NCBI RefSeq assembly: GCF_900091495.1
Contig: NZ_LT607413.1
Span: 5,037,001 to 5,101,000, forward strand
Length of the DNA: 64,000 nucleotides
Origin: Micromonospora echinospora
Lineage (GTDB): Bacteria; Actinomycetota; Actinomycetes; Mycobacteriales; Micromonosporaceae
Reading direction: 5' to 3'
Each line of letters opens with the position of its first letter. Positions within the stretch are counted from its first letter, which is position 1. Shown in pieces: positions 26,743-34,365 of the stretch. Under the pieces are notes generated by a model, which did no database searches, was not told the DNA's origin, and saw nothing but the letters and a program-made list of their open reading frames with translations. A program made the translations under genes and the position numbers.

Positions 26743-28769
26743 CGGAGGAAGGCGGCGGCTACGCCGGCGTCGACCGGCACGTGCAGCCCGGTGGTGTGCG
26801 ACAGTTCCCCGCCGGTCAGGACGAAGACGGCGTTGGCCACGTGCTCCGGCAGGACCTCGCGCTTCAGCAGCGTGCGCTGCGCGTAGAAGGCACCCAGCTC
26901 GGCCTCGGGTACGCCGTACACCGCCGCCCGCTGCGCGCCCCAGCCGCCGGCGAAGATGCCGGAACCGCGTACGACGCCGTCGGGGTTGACCCCGTTGACC
27001 CGGACGCCGTGGGCTCCCAGTTCGGCGGCGAGCAGCCGCACCTGGTGCGCCTGGTCCGCCTTCGCCGCCCCGTACGCCACGTTGTTCGGCCCGGCGAAGA
27101 GCGAGTTCTTGCTGGAGATGTAGACGATGTCGCCCCCCATGCCCTGGGCGACCAGGATCCGGGCGGCCTCGCGGGAGACCAGGAAGGAGCCCTTGGCCAT
27201 CACGTCGTGCTGGAGGTCCCAGTCCTGCTCGGTGGTCTCCAGCAACGGCTTGGAGATCGACAGCCCGGCGTTGTTGACGACCAGGTCCACCCCGCCGAAC
27301 GCGAGGACTGCCTCGCGCAGCGCGGCGGCGACCGCCTCGGCGTCGGTGACGTCGACCTCGACGGCGACCGCCACGTCCGCGTCGCCGATCTCCTGCGCGA
27401 CCGTCCGGGCGGCACCGGCGTCCCGGTCGGCGACCACGACGCAGGCGCCCTCGGCTGCGAGCCGGTGGGCGGTCGCCCGGCCGATCCCGGACCCGCCGCC
27501 GGTGACGAAAGCGATCCGGGTCGCGAGCGGCTTCGGCCGGGGCATCCGGCGCAGCTTCGCCTCCTCCAGGGCCCAGTATTCGATCCGGAACTTCTCGGCC
27601 TCGTCGATCGGCGCGTACGCCGACACCGCCTCCGCCCCGCGCATCACGTTGATCGCGTTGACGTAGAACTCGCCGGCGACCCGGGCGGTCTGCTTGTTGG
27701 CGCCGTAGCTGAACATGCCGATCCCGGGCACGAGCACGATCGCCGGGTCGGCGCCGCGCATCGGCGGCGACCCGGCGTCGGCGTACCGCTCGTAGTAGTC
27801 GCGGTAGGCGCGGCGGTACTCCTCGTGCAGTTCCCGCAGGCGAGCGACCACGGCGTCCAACGGGGCGTCCGGCGGCAGGTCCAGCACCATCGGCCGCACC
27901 TTCGTGCGCAGGAAGTGGTCGGGGCACGAGGTGCCGAGGGCGGCGAGCCGGGGGTGCTCGGCCCGGGAGACGAAGTCCAGGACGGTGTCGCTGTCGGTGA
28001 AGTGGCCGACCTGGGGCCGGTCGGTGGAGGCCAGGCCCCGGAGCACCGGCGCGAGCGCCGCCGCCCGCGCCCGCCGCTGGGGCCCGGGCAGCGGTTCGTA
28101 TCCGGGGATCGGCGCGCCGAACGGCTCGGGTCGTCCGTGGGTGGACAGGAAGTCGGCGGCCGACCGGATGATCTCCAGCGAGCGTGCCTCGCACTCCTCG
28201 CTGGTGGCTCCCCACGCGGTGATGCCGTGCCCGCCGAGAACCACCCCGATCGCCTGCGGATTGCCCCGGGCGATGGCGGCGATGTCGAGCCCGAGCTGGA
28301 ATCCGGGACGCCGCCACGGCACCCACACGACACGGTCGCCGAAGATCTTCCTGGTCAGCTCCGGCCCGTCGGCGGCGGTCGCGATCGCGATGCCGGAGTC
28401 CGGATGCAGGTGGTCGACGTGCGCCGCGTCGACCAGGCCGTGCATCGCCGTGTCGATCGACGGCGCCGCCCCACCCCGCCCGTGCAGGCAGTAGTCGAAC
28501 GCGGCGACCATCTCGTCCTCGCGCTCGACGCCGGGATAGCCGTTGACGAGCGCGCGCAGCCGGTCCAGCCGGAGGACCGCCAGTCCGGCCGGCGTGAGCG
28601 TGCCGAGGTCGCCGCCGGAGCCCTTCACCCACACCAGGTCGACCGGCTCGCCGGTGACCGGGTCGGCGGCCCGCCCCTTGGCGGAGGTGTTGCCGCCGGC
28701 GTAGTTGGTGTTGCGCGGATCGGCTCCGAGCCGGTTCGACCGCGTGACCAGATCATCCACCGTGGACAT
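26739..28769 (-). CDS. Bifunctional rhamnulose-1-phosphate aldolase / L-lactaldehyde (short-chain) dehydrogenase
   Basis: A 676-residue fusion. Residues 1 to about 400 form a class II aldolase/adducin domain with the zinc-binding His pair (HVDHLHPDSGIAIA) and LGGHGITAWG. Residues about 415-676 form a short-chain dehydrogenase: VTGGGSGIGRATAHRLA (NAD loop), NNAGLS, YISSKNS and YGAAKAD (YxxxK). The aldolase splits rhamnulose-1-phosphate into DHAP and L-lactaldehyde, which the SDR half would oxidise or reduce. I took ATG 28769, just past the rhaI stop and preceded by GGGGGG, rather than ATG 28784, which overlaps rhaI. Confidence 0.92.
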   Translation of the reverse strand: MSTVDDLVTRSNRLGADPRNTNYAGGNTSAKGRAADPVTGEPVDLVWVKGSGGDLGTLTPAGLAVLRLDRLRALVNGYPGVEREDEMVAAFDYCLHGRGGAAPSIDTAMHGLVDAAHVDHLHPDSGIAIATAADGPELTRKIFGDRVVWVPWRRPGFQLGLDIAAIARGNPQAIGVVLGGHGITAWGATSEECEARSLEIIRSAADFLSTHGRPEPFGAPIPGYEPLPGPQRRARAAALAPVLRGLASTDRPQVGHFTDSDTVLDFVSRAEHPRLAALGTSCPDHFLRTKVRPMVLDLPPDAPLDAVVARLRELHEEYRRAYRDYYERYADAGSPPMRGADPAIVLVPGIGMFSYGANKQTARVAGEFYVNAINVMRGAEAVSAYAPIDEAEKFRIEYWALEEAKLRRMPRPKPLATRIAFVTGGGSGIGRATAHRLAAEGACVVVADRDAGAARTVAQEIGDADVAVAVEVDVTDAEAVAAALREAVLAFGGVDLVVNNAGLSISKPLLETTEQDWDLQHDVMAKGSFLVSREAARILVAQGMGGDIVYISSKNSLFAGPNNVAYGAAKADQAHQVRLLAAELGAHGVRVNGVNPDGVVRGSGIFAGGWGAQRAAVYGVPEAELGAFYAQRTLLKREVLPEHVANAVFVLTGGELSHTTGLHVPVDAGVAAAFLR

Positions 28770-28771
28770 GT

Positions 28772-29953
28772 TCAGGCCCCCCATCCCGCCTGCTCGCCGC
28801 CGACCCGCTCGGCGCTGACCCTCTCCAGATAGCCCGACCGCCGGTAGGCCCCCACCGGGTCCGGGTCCAGACCCATGTCGGCGCGCAGGTCGCGCAGGAG
28901 CGGGCGCACGTCGGTGTGGTAGGCGTCCATCAGTACGGCGTTGGCCTCGAGCACGTCACCGGAGCGTTGCGCCGCGGCGAGCGCTTCGACGTCGACCAGG
29001 AGCGCCTTCGCCGTCGCCTCCTGGACGTTGAGCACCGAACGGATGACCGCCTCGACCTTCGGCTCGATGTTGTGGCACTGGTCGAGCATGAAGGCGATGC
29101 CGTACTCCGGCCGCAACGCGTCCGCCTGCACGATCTCGTGCATGATGCGGAACAGCTCGAACGGGTTGGCGGCGCCGGCCATCAGGTCGTCGTCGGCGTA
29201 GAACCGCGAGTTGAAGTCGAATCCGCCGAGCCGACCGGCCCGCAGCAGGAACGCGACGATGAACTCGACGTTGGTGCCCGGCGCGTGGTGTCCCGTGTCG
29301 ATCACCACCTGGGCCCGCTCGCCCAGTTCCAGGCAGTGCGCGTAGGCCGTTCCCCAGTCGGGTACGTCGGTCGTGTAGAAGGCCGGCTCGAACAGCTTGT
29401 ACTCCAGCAGCAGGCGCTGGTCGCCGGCGAGCCGCCCGTACGACTCACGCAACGCCGCCGCGAGCCGGTCCTGCCGCTGCCGGATGTTGTCCTGGCCGGG
29501 ATAGTTGGTGCCGTCGGAGAACCACAGTTTGAGGTCGCGTGATCCGGTCGCGTCCATGACGTCGACGCATTCGAGCAGGTGGCCGATCGCCTTGCGGCGC
29601 ACCTCGCGGTCCGGGTTGGTGACCGAGCCGAGCCGGTAGTCGTCGTCCTGGAAGACGTTGGCGTTGACGGTGCCGAGCGCGACCCCCTGCTCCGTGGCGT
29701 ACGCCGCCAGGGCCGCGTAGTCGTCGACCCGGTCCCACGGGATGTGCAGCGCCACGGTCGGTGCCACGCCGGTGAAGCGGTGCACCGTGGCCGCGTCGGC
29801 GATCTTCTCGTACGGGTCGCGGGGCACGCCCTCCTGCCGGAAGACCTTGAACCGGGTTCCGGAGTTGCCGTAGGCCCAGGACGGCGTCTCGATCCGTTGT
29901 CCGCGTAGGGCGGACATGACCCGGGTACGCGTGGCGGGGGCGATGTCGGTCAT
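28772..29953 (-). CDS. rhaI: L-rhamnose isomerase (actinobacterial RhaI type)
   Basis: A 393-residue TIM-barrel sugar isomerase of the xylose-isomerase-like type. The metal and substrate residues appear as LKLWFSDGTNYPGQD, LLLEYKLFEPAFY (Glu), VVIDTGHHAPGTN (Asp, His) and GGFDFNSRFYADDDL (Asp). It converts L-rhamnose to L-rhamnulose. The ATG at 29953 overlaps the rhaM stop (ATGA); an in-frame ATG 15 bp upstream also has a GGAGG site but would overlap rhaM more. It is the second gene of the operon. Confidence 0.93.
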   Translation of the reverse strand: MTDIAPATRTRVMSALRGQRIETPSWAYGNSGTRFKVFRQEGVPRDPYEKIADAATVHRFTGVAPTVALHIPWDRVDDYAALAAYATEQGVALGTVNANVFQDDDYRLGSVTNPDREVRRKAIGHLLECVDVMDATGSRDLKLWFSDGTNYPGQDNIRQRQDRLAAALRESYGRLAGDQRLLLEYKLFEPAFYTTDVPDWGTAYAHCLELGERAQVVIDTGHHAPGTNVEFIVAFLLRAGRLGGFDFNSRFYADDDLMAGAANPFELFRIMHEIVQADALRPEYGIAFMLDQCHNIEPKVEAVIRSVLNVQEATAKALLVDVEALAAAQRSGDVLEANAVLMDAYHTDVRPLLRDLRADMGLDPDPVGAYRRSGYLERVSAERVGGEQAGWGA

Positions 29954-30291
29954 GCTCGGCCTTCCCATTGGTCCTCCAGGTGGAACACCTCGTCGAGGAC
30001 GAGGAAGCCGCGGTCCGGCCGCCCGTCCGGCAGGTCGACGAAGAACGGCGCCATCTCCGCCTGCCAGCGGGCGTTGACCTCGGTGCGCTCCATCGCGGCG
30101 ACCGCCGCGTCGAGGTCGTCGGTCACGAAGTAGCCGACGAGCAGCCCGTCGTCGCGCAGGAACAACGAGTAGTCCTGCCAGCCCGCCGCCCTGAGCGCCG
30201 CCAGCATCTCCGGCCAGACGGCGGCGTGGCGGTGCCGGTACTCCGCCAGCCGGCCGGTCCTCACCTGGAGGGTGAAGCAGATCCTGCCCAT
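29950..30291 (-). CDS. rhaM: L-rhamnose mutarotase
   Basis: A 113-residue single-domain dimeric alpha/beta barrel protein of the RhaM (DUF718) family: MGRICFTLQVRTGRLAEYRHRHAAVWPEML, with the catalytic His in YRHRH and the DYSLFLRDDGLLVGYF strand, matching E. coli RhaM in length and motif order. It speeds anomer exchange so that rhamnose isomerase gets its preferred anomer. The ATG at 30291 has GGAAGG 6 bp upstream. It is the first gene of the rhamnose operon, 19 bp downstream of a perfect LacI-type operator. Confidence 0.93.
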   Translation of the reverse strand: MGRICFTLQVRTGRLAEYRHRHAAVWPEMLAALRAAGWQDYSLFLRDDGLLVGYFVTDDLDAAVAAMERTEVNARWQAEMAPFFVDLPDGRPDRGFLVLDEVFHLEDQWEGRA

Positions 30292-30310
30292 GCCGCACCT
30301 TCCACTGCTG

Positions 30311-30322
30311 TGAAACGTTTCA
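30311..30322. promoter_or_regulatory. LacI-family operator, TGAAACGTTTCA (perfect palindrome)
   Basis: A perfect 12-bp palindrome positioned 11 nt downstream of the rhaM -10 box. A one-mismatch copy sits at the same place in the promoter at 18.5 kb, and a poorer copy at 31666 before the lacI-type gene. Binding would block transcription initiation of the rhamnose operon. Confidence 0.8.
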
Positions 30323-30333
30323 TGGTTGGGCAA

Positions 30334-30362
30334 AGAATATGTGGCCAGACTTGCCGGGTCAA
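30334..30362 (-). promoter_or_regulatory. Sigma-70-type promoter of the rhamnose operon
   Basis: On the minus strand TTGACC (30362-30357), a 17-nt spacer and TATTCT (30339-30334) form a near-consensus promoter, followed after 11 nt by the operator. Confidence 0.78.
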
Positions 30363-30560
30363 GAACTCCGCACCTCACCCCGTTGTCGCTACGGATCGGA
30401 ACTGCGGAGTGGCCGTTCGTGCCGAAAGCCCCCGCCGGGCAGCCGCCGTTGACGGTGGGTGTCCGGTGCGCGTACCGGGAGTGCGGCCGGGGCGCCCGGC
30501 TGAAATGAACGCGGCGCTGCCCGGTGGTGGCGGTGGCCGTGCGGGAGGGAAGACCGGCCG

Positions 30561-31598
30561 TCAGGCCCGGCCGCGTCGTTTCCGGTCGCGGGCGCTGGAC
30601 GCCCGGATCACCAGCTCCGGCTGGAACACGACGTGCCGGTGGCTGTGTTTCGCGTTGTCGACCGACTCTTCCAGGAGCAACTGGGCGGCGGTGCGGCCGA
30701 GCTGCTCGCGGGGCTGGCGGACGGAACTCAGCGGAACCGCGGCGGCGGCGGCGAACTCGATGTCGTCGTAGCCCACCAGCGCGATGTCGTCGGGCACCTG
30801 CACGCCGTGCGTGGTGAGCCCCTGCAGGACGCCGAGCGCCAGCAGGTCGTTGGCGCAGATGACCGCCGTCGGCCGCCGGTCCGCCGGCAGTGCCACGAGA
30901 GCGTCCGCGGCCTGACGTCCGGCCGCGACCGAGAGGGTCGGCGTCGGATGGATGTCGAGATGCACCTTGTCGTCACGTTCGGTGAGCGCGGCGGCGGCGC
31001 CCGCGTGGCGGTCGGAGACCTGGCGGATGTTCATCGGGCCGCCGACGAAGATGATGCGTTTGTGGCCGTTGTCGGCCAGGTGGTCGGCGGCCAGCCGGCC
31101 GCCGACGATGTCGTCCACCGCCACCGAGCACCGACTCGGACGACCGGAACCGCGATCGACGAGCACCACGGGAATCCCGTGGTCGACCAGCGCGTCCAGG
31201 CGGGCGTGGTGCCCGTCGGAGACGGGGGTGATGAGCAACCCCTGGACGCGCTGTTCTTCGAGCATGTCCAGGTGACGGGTTTCACGGCTGACGTCCTCGC
31301 CGCTGTTGCAGACCACCAGCATCCCGCCGGCTTCCTCGATGACGGCCTCGGCTCCCCGTACCACGTCGGTGAAGAACGGGTTGGAGATGTCGAGGACGAC
31401 GATGGCGACGGTGCGGCTACGGCCGGCCCGCAACTGCCGGGCCGAGTCGTTGCGCACGTAACCGAGCGTCGCGATGGAGTCGAGTACCCGCTGGCGGGTC
31501 GCCGGCGAGACCAGGTCCGGCCGGTTGAGCACGTTGCTGACCGTTCCCAGTGACACACCGGCGTGCTGCGCGACCTGCTTGATGTTGGCGGATGCCAT
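30561..31598 (-). CDS. LacI-family transcriptional regulator of the rhamnose/GH regulon
   Basis: A 345-residue LacI-type repressor. The N-terminal headpiece reads IKQVAQHAGVSLGTVSNVLNRPDLVSPATRQRV, with the hinge LGYVRNDSARQLRAGRS, followed by a periplasmic-binding-protein-like effector domain (about 65-335) with ICANDLLALGVLQGL and VGYDDIEFAAAAAVPLSSVRQP. I chose ATG 31598, preceded by GAGGGG; the ATG 21 bp upstream has no ribosome site. It lies beside the rhamnose operon and a degenerate operator copy lies upstream of it, suggesting autoregulation. The effector is probably rhamnose or a pathway intermediate, inferred from context. Confidence 0.9.
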   Translation of the reverse strand: MASANIKQVAQHAGVSLGTVSNVLNRPDLVSPATRQRVLDSIATLGYVRNDSARQLRAGRSRTVAIVVLDISNPFFTDVVRGAEAVIEEAGGMLVVCNSGEDVSRETRHLDMLEEQRVQGLLITPVSDGHHARLDALVDHGIPVVLVDRGSGRPSRCSVAVDDIVGGRLAADHLADNGHKRIIFVGGPMNIRQVSDRHAGAAAALTERDDKVHLDIHPTPTLSVAAGRQAADALVALPADRRPTAVICANDLLALGVLQGLTTHGVQVPDDIALVGYDDIEFAAAAAVPLSSVRQPREQLGRTAAQLLLEESVDNAKHSHRHVVFQPELVIRASSARDRKRRGRA

Positions 31599-31665
31599 CT
31601 TCCCCTCAACTATCGACATTGACCCGGCATGTTCAGCCCCGAGGCCGACATGAGCATCCGATGGA

Positions 31666-31677
31666 TGAAACGTACCA
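31666..31677. promoter_or_regulatory. Degenerate LacI-type operator upstream of the regulator gene
   Basis: TGAAACGTACCA matches the TGAAACGTTTCA operator in its first eight bases and the final two. It lies 68 bp upstream of the regulator start, a place suited to weak autoregulation. Confidence 0.4.
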
Positions 31678-31825
31678 GCAGAAGGAGCAGTAAAGCAGGT
31701 TGCCGCGGGCTTGGTCGGAACCGGGGAGCGTCAGCCGCTCCGGCGTGTCGAGGGTCGGCAGGGCCCCGGTGGCCGTCCCGGCGGTCCGGCCCAGATTGTC
31801 GGAGGCGGGTGGGAAGATCATCGCC

Positions 31826-32500
31826 GTGACTGGATGGATCTACAACGACCGCCCCGAGGGCGTGCGGTTCCTGGCCGAGCGGATCACGGAACCGGGCCGC
31901 ACGGCAATCGAGAACGAGATCTGGGACTGGATCGTGCGCGGTGAGGACGACGCCGACGAGTTCGTGGAGTTCTTCGACGTCGACGAGCAGCGGCACGGTG
32001 CCACCGACGAGGAACTCCGGGTGGCGTACGAGAAGGCGTTGGCTGCCCGGCGGGAGCAGCAGCGCGGCTGGGGTGAGGTGCGGAGCAACCTCACCCGCGC
32101 CTTCGACGAACTCACTGAGCTCGGTGTGGTGGCCAGGGAGAACTTCACCTGCTGCGGCACCTGCGCGGCTGCGGAGATCCACGACGAGCGGGACGGCTCC
32201 CGACACTGGCACGGATATCTCTGGTACCACCAGCAGGACACGGAGTCGCTCGTCGCGAGCGAGGACGGCGAGGTCTACCTCGGCTACGGCGTCTACCCGC
32301 CGGCGGACTTCGACGAGGACGCCTACGCGGCCCTGTCGGAGGCCGAACAGCAGGCCCGCTACCAGGCCGACCTGGAGCGGTTCCTGGACGAGGTAGCCTT
32401 CCCGGTGCTGCACAGGCACGGCATGCGGGTGGAGTGGAACCGCAAGCAGTCCCGGCGGATCCGGGTCACCGGTGCCCACTGGTACGCGCCCCTGACCTGA
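31826..32500 (+). CDS. DUF6891-like hypothetical protein
   Basis: A 224-residue acidic cytosolic protein starting at GTG 31826 (VTGWIYNDRPEG), with GGGAAG about 10 bp upstream. It contains a NFTCCGTCAAAEI motif, whose three Cys could bind metal or act in redox, and WHGYLWYHQQDTESLV. I recall this architecture from actinobacterial proteins labelled DUF6891, without known function. It ends one base before the NgcG stop on the opposite strand, so the two genes are convergent with no space for a terminator. Confidence 0.65.
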   Translation: MTGWIYNDRPEGVRFLAERITEPGRTAIENEIWDWIVRGEDDADEFVEFFDVDEQRHGATDEELRVAYEKALAARREQQRGWGEVRSNLTRAFDELTELGVVARENFTCCGTCAAAEIHDERDGSRHWHGYLWYHQQDTESLVASEDGEVYLGYGVYPPADFDEDAYAALSEAEQQARYQADLERFLDEVAFPVLHRHGMRVEWNRKQSRRIRVTGAHWYAPLT

Positions 32501-33403
32501 CTACTTGAGCTGGCCGGCGGTCAGGCCCGACTGGACCTGGCGCTGGAAGGCCACGTACACCAGCAGCACTGGCACCACGGCGATGGTGAGGCCCGCGAAG
32601 AGCTGCGCGTAGTCGCCCGCGTAGCCCTGGCTGACCGACAGCGCGGCCAGGCCCTGGGCCAGCATCCACTTCGAGTCGTCGCCCTGGAGCAGCACCTGCG
32701 GCAGCAGGAACTGGTTCCAGTGGCTGAGGAAGTTGAAGATGGCGACGCTGATCATCCCGGGGCGGGCCATCGGCAGCATCACCCGGAAGAACAGCCGGAA
32801 GTGTCCGCAGCCGTCGACCAGCGCCGCCTCCGCCACCGACGTCGGCAGGGTGCGGAAGAACGCGGTGAGGAAGAAGACCGTGAACGGCAGCGAGTACGCG
32901 GCGTAGACCAGGACCAGTCCGGTCCAGGTGCCGAACAGACCGGCGTTGCGCACGACGAAGAACAACGGCACCAGGGCCAGGAAGACCGGGAACATCAGAC
33001 CGCCGACGAACAGGTAGTAGGCGAGCTGACGGCCCCGGAACTCGTACCGGGCGAAGACGTACGCGGCGGTGGCGCCCATCAGCATGGTGAGGGCGACCGA
33101 GCCGGTGACGACGATCGCGCTGTTGAGGAAGTACTGGCCGATGTGCGCGGTGGTCCACGCCCGGACCCAGTTGTCGAGGCGCAGTTCGCCGGGCAGGCCC
33201 CACGGGTCGGCCAGGATCTCCGCGTTGCTCTTGAACGAGCTGAGGAACATCCACAGCAGCGGCAGCACGGTCAGCGCGCTCCAGAGCAGCAGGAAGCCGT
33301 GCGAGAGAGCGTTCACCACGCCCAGGTCGCGGCGGACCGTCCGGTCGGTACCAGTGCGACCCCGGTCGGAGGCGACGTCGGTGGTCTTGTCCAGGGTCGT
33401 CAT
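32501..33403 (-). CDS. ngcG: GlcNAc/chitobiose ABC transporter permease NgcG-type
   Basis: A 300-residue MalG-type permease with six helices and the EAA loop (TSVAEAALVDGCGHFRLFFRVMLPMARPG), ending SGLTAGQLK. Its ATG overlaps the stop of the partner permease (ATGA). The name is assigned by the adjacent NgcE-type binding protein; the permease alone would only be called a CUT1 subunit. It imports N-acetylglucosamine or diacetylchitobiose released by chitinases such as those at 13.4 and 59.4 kb. No ATPase gene follows. Confidence 0.85.
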   Translation of the reverse strand: MTTLDKTTDVASDRGRTGTDRTVRRDLGVVNALSHGFLLLWSALTVLPLLWMFLSSFKSNAEILADPWGLPGELRLDNWVRAWTTAHIGQYFLNSAIVVTGSVALTMLMGATAAYVFARYEFRGRQLAYYLFVGGLMFPVFLALVPLFFVVRNAGLFGTWTGLVLVYAAYSLPFTVFFLTAFFRTLPTSVAEAALVDGCGHFRLFFRVMLPMARPGMISVAIFNFLSHWNQFLLPQVLLQGDDSKWMLAQGLAALSVSQGYAGDYAQLFAGLTIAVVPVLLVYVAFQRQVQSGLTAGQLK

Positions 33404-34308
33404 GACAACTCGATCCGTTCCCGCCGGCCGACCCGCAGCGCCAGCACGGCCACCGACAGGGTCAGGAAGAACATCACCACACCGATCGCCGAGGCGTAGC
33501 CGAACTTGGTCTCGCTGCCGAACGCGGTGTCGTACAACCGGACGCCGATGACGTCGGAGGAGAAGTTGGGGCCGCCGTTGGTCATCAGCTGCACCAGGAT
33601 GAAGCCGTCCAGCGCGGCGATGGCCAGGTAGATCCAGGCGACCTGCACGGTGTCCCAGAGCAGCGGGATGGTGATCCGGCGCAGCGTCGTCCAGCGCGAC
33701 GCGCCGTCGAGCAGCACCGCCTCGTAGATCTCCCGGGGGATCGCCGACATGGCGGCGCCGAAGAGCACCACGTAGAACCCGACGTTGGCCCAGATCATCA
33801 CCGCCAGCACGCACCAGAAGGCGGTCCGCGGGTCGCCGAGCCAGGCCGGCGCGGGCAGCCCGACCGCGCGCAGGATGCCGTTGAGCAGCCCGGCGTTGGG
33901 CTGGTAGACCTCCTTCCACAGCGCCGCGATGATCACCACCGAGAGCACCTGCGGGAAGAAGTAGACGGTGCGGTAGAGCGCGCTGCCGCGTACCCCGGTG
34001 ACCCCGGCCCGGCCCCGGCGTCCGCCCATGCTGAGCATGGTGGCGAAGAACAGGCCGAGCGCGATGGTCAGCACCGGCACCAGGGCGAGCAGGACCGCGT
34101 TGTTCTTCAACGCGTTCCAGACGTAGTCGTCGTGCCACAGGGCCCGGAAGTTGGCCAGGCCCACCGGGTTGGCCTCGGCCGAGTAGCCCAGCCAGTCGGT
34201 GGTGGAGATCTGGAACGCCTGTAGGTAGGGCGAGACGACGAAGACGACGTACAGCAGCAGCGGCGGCACCAGGAAGGTGACGATCAGCGGGTACTTGCCG
34301 TGTTTCAC
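33400..34308 (-). CDS. ngcF: GlcNAc/chitobiose ABC transporter permease NgcF-type
   Basis: A 302-residue MalF-type permease: MKHGKYPLIVTFLVPPLLLYVVFVVSP begins helix 1 and the EAA loop is REIYEAVLLDGASRWTTLRRITIPLLWD. It lies downstream of ngcE, separated by a 15-bp perfect hairpin, and is coupled by a 4-bp overlap to ngcG. Together the two permeases form the channel of the NgcEFG importer described in Streptomyces olivaceoviridis. Confidence 0.85.
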   Translation of the reverse strand: MKHGKYPLIVTFLVPPLLLYVVFVVSPYLQAFQISTTDWLGYSAEANPVGLANFRALWHDDYVWNALKNNAVLLALVPVLTIALGLFFATMLSMGGRRGRAGVTGVRGSALYRTVYFFPQVLSVVIIAALWKEVYQPNAGLLNGILRAVGLPAPAWLGDPRTAFWCVLAVMIWANVGFYVVLFGAAMSAIPREIYEAVLLDGASRWTTLRRITIPLLWDTVQVAWIYLAIAALDGFILVQLMTNGGPNFSSDVIGVRLYDTAFGSETKFGYASAIGVVMFFLTLSVAVLALRVGRRERIELS

Positions 34309-34327
34309 AAGGGCCTACTCTCCGACG

Positions 34328-34360
34328 GCGGCCGGGCGGGGCGCTGCCCCGCCCGGCCGC
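34328..34360 (-). terminator. Intercistronic hairpin between ngcE and ngcF
   Basis: A perfect 15-bp GC stem (34328-34342 with 34346-34360) with a 3-nt loop lies 5 bp after the ngcE stop. In binding-protein operons such hairpins usually act as partial terminators or RNA stabilisers, giving more binding protein than permease. A similar hairpin follows the binding protein gene at 55.9 kb. Confidence 0.7.
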
Positions 34361-34365
34361 AGGTG

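Noticed and set aside
23104..26886. Very long open frame overlapping the GH42 gene and rhaB
   Set aside because: The translation is almost entirely Arg, Pro, Gly and Ala, and it lies in an alternate frame of GH42 and antisense to rhaB, both of which have clear catalytic motifs. Long open shadows are normal at this GC content.
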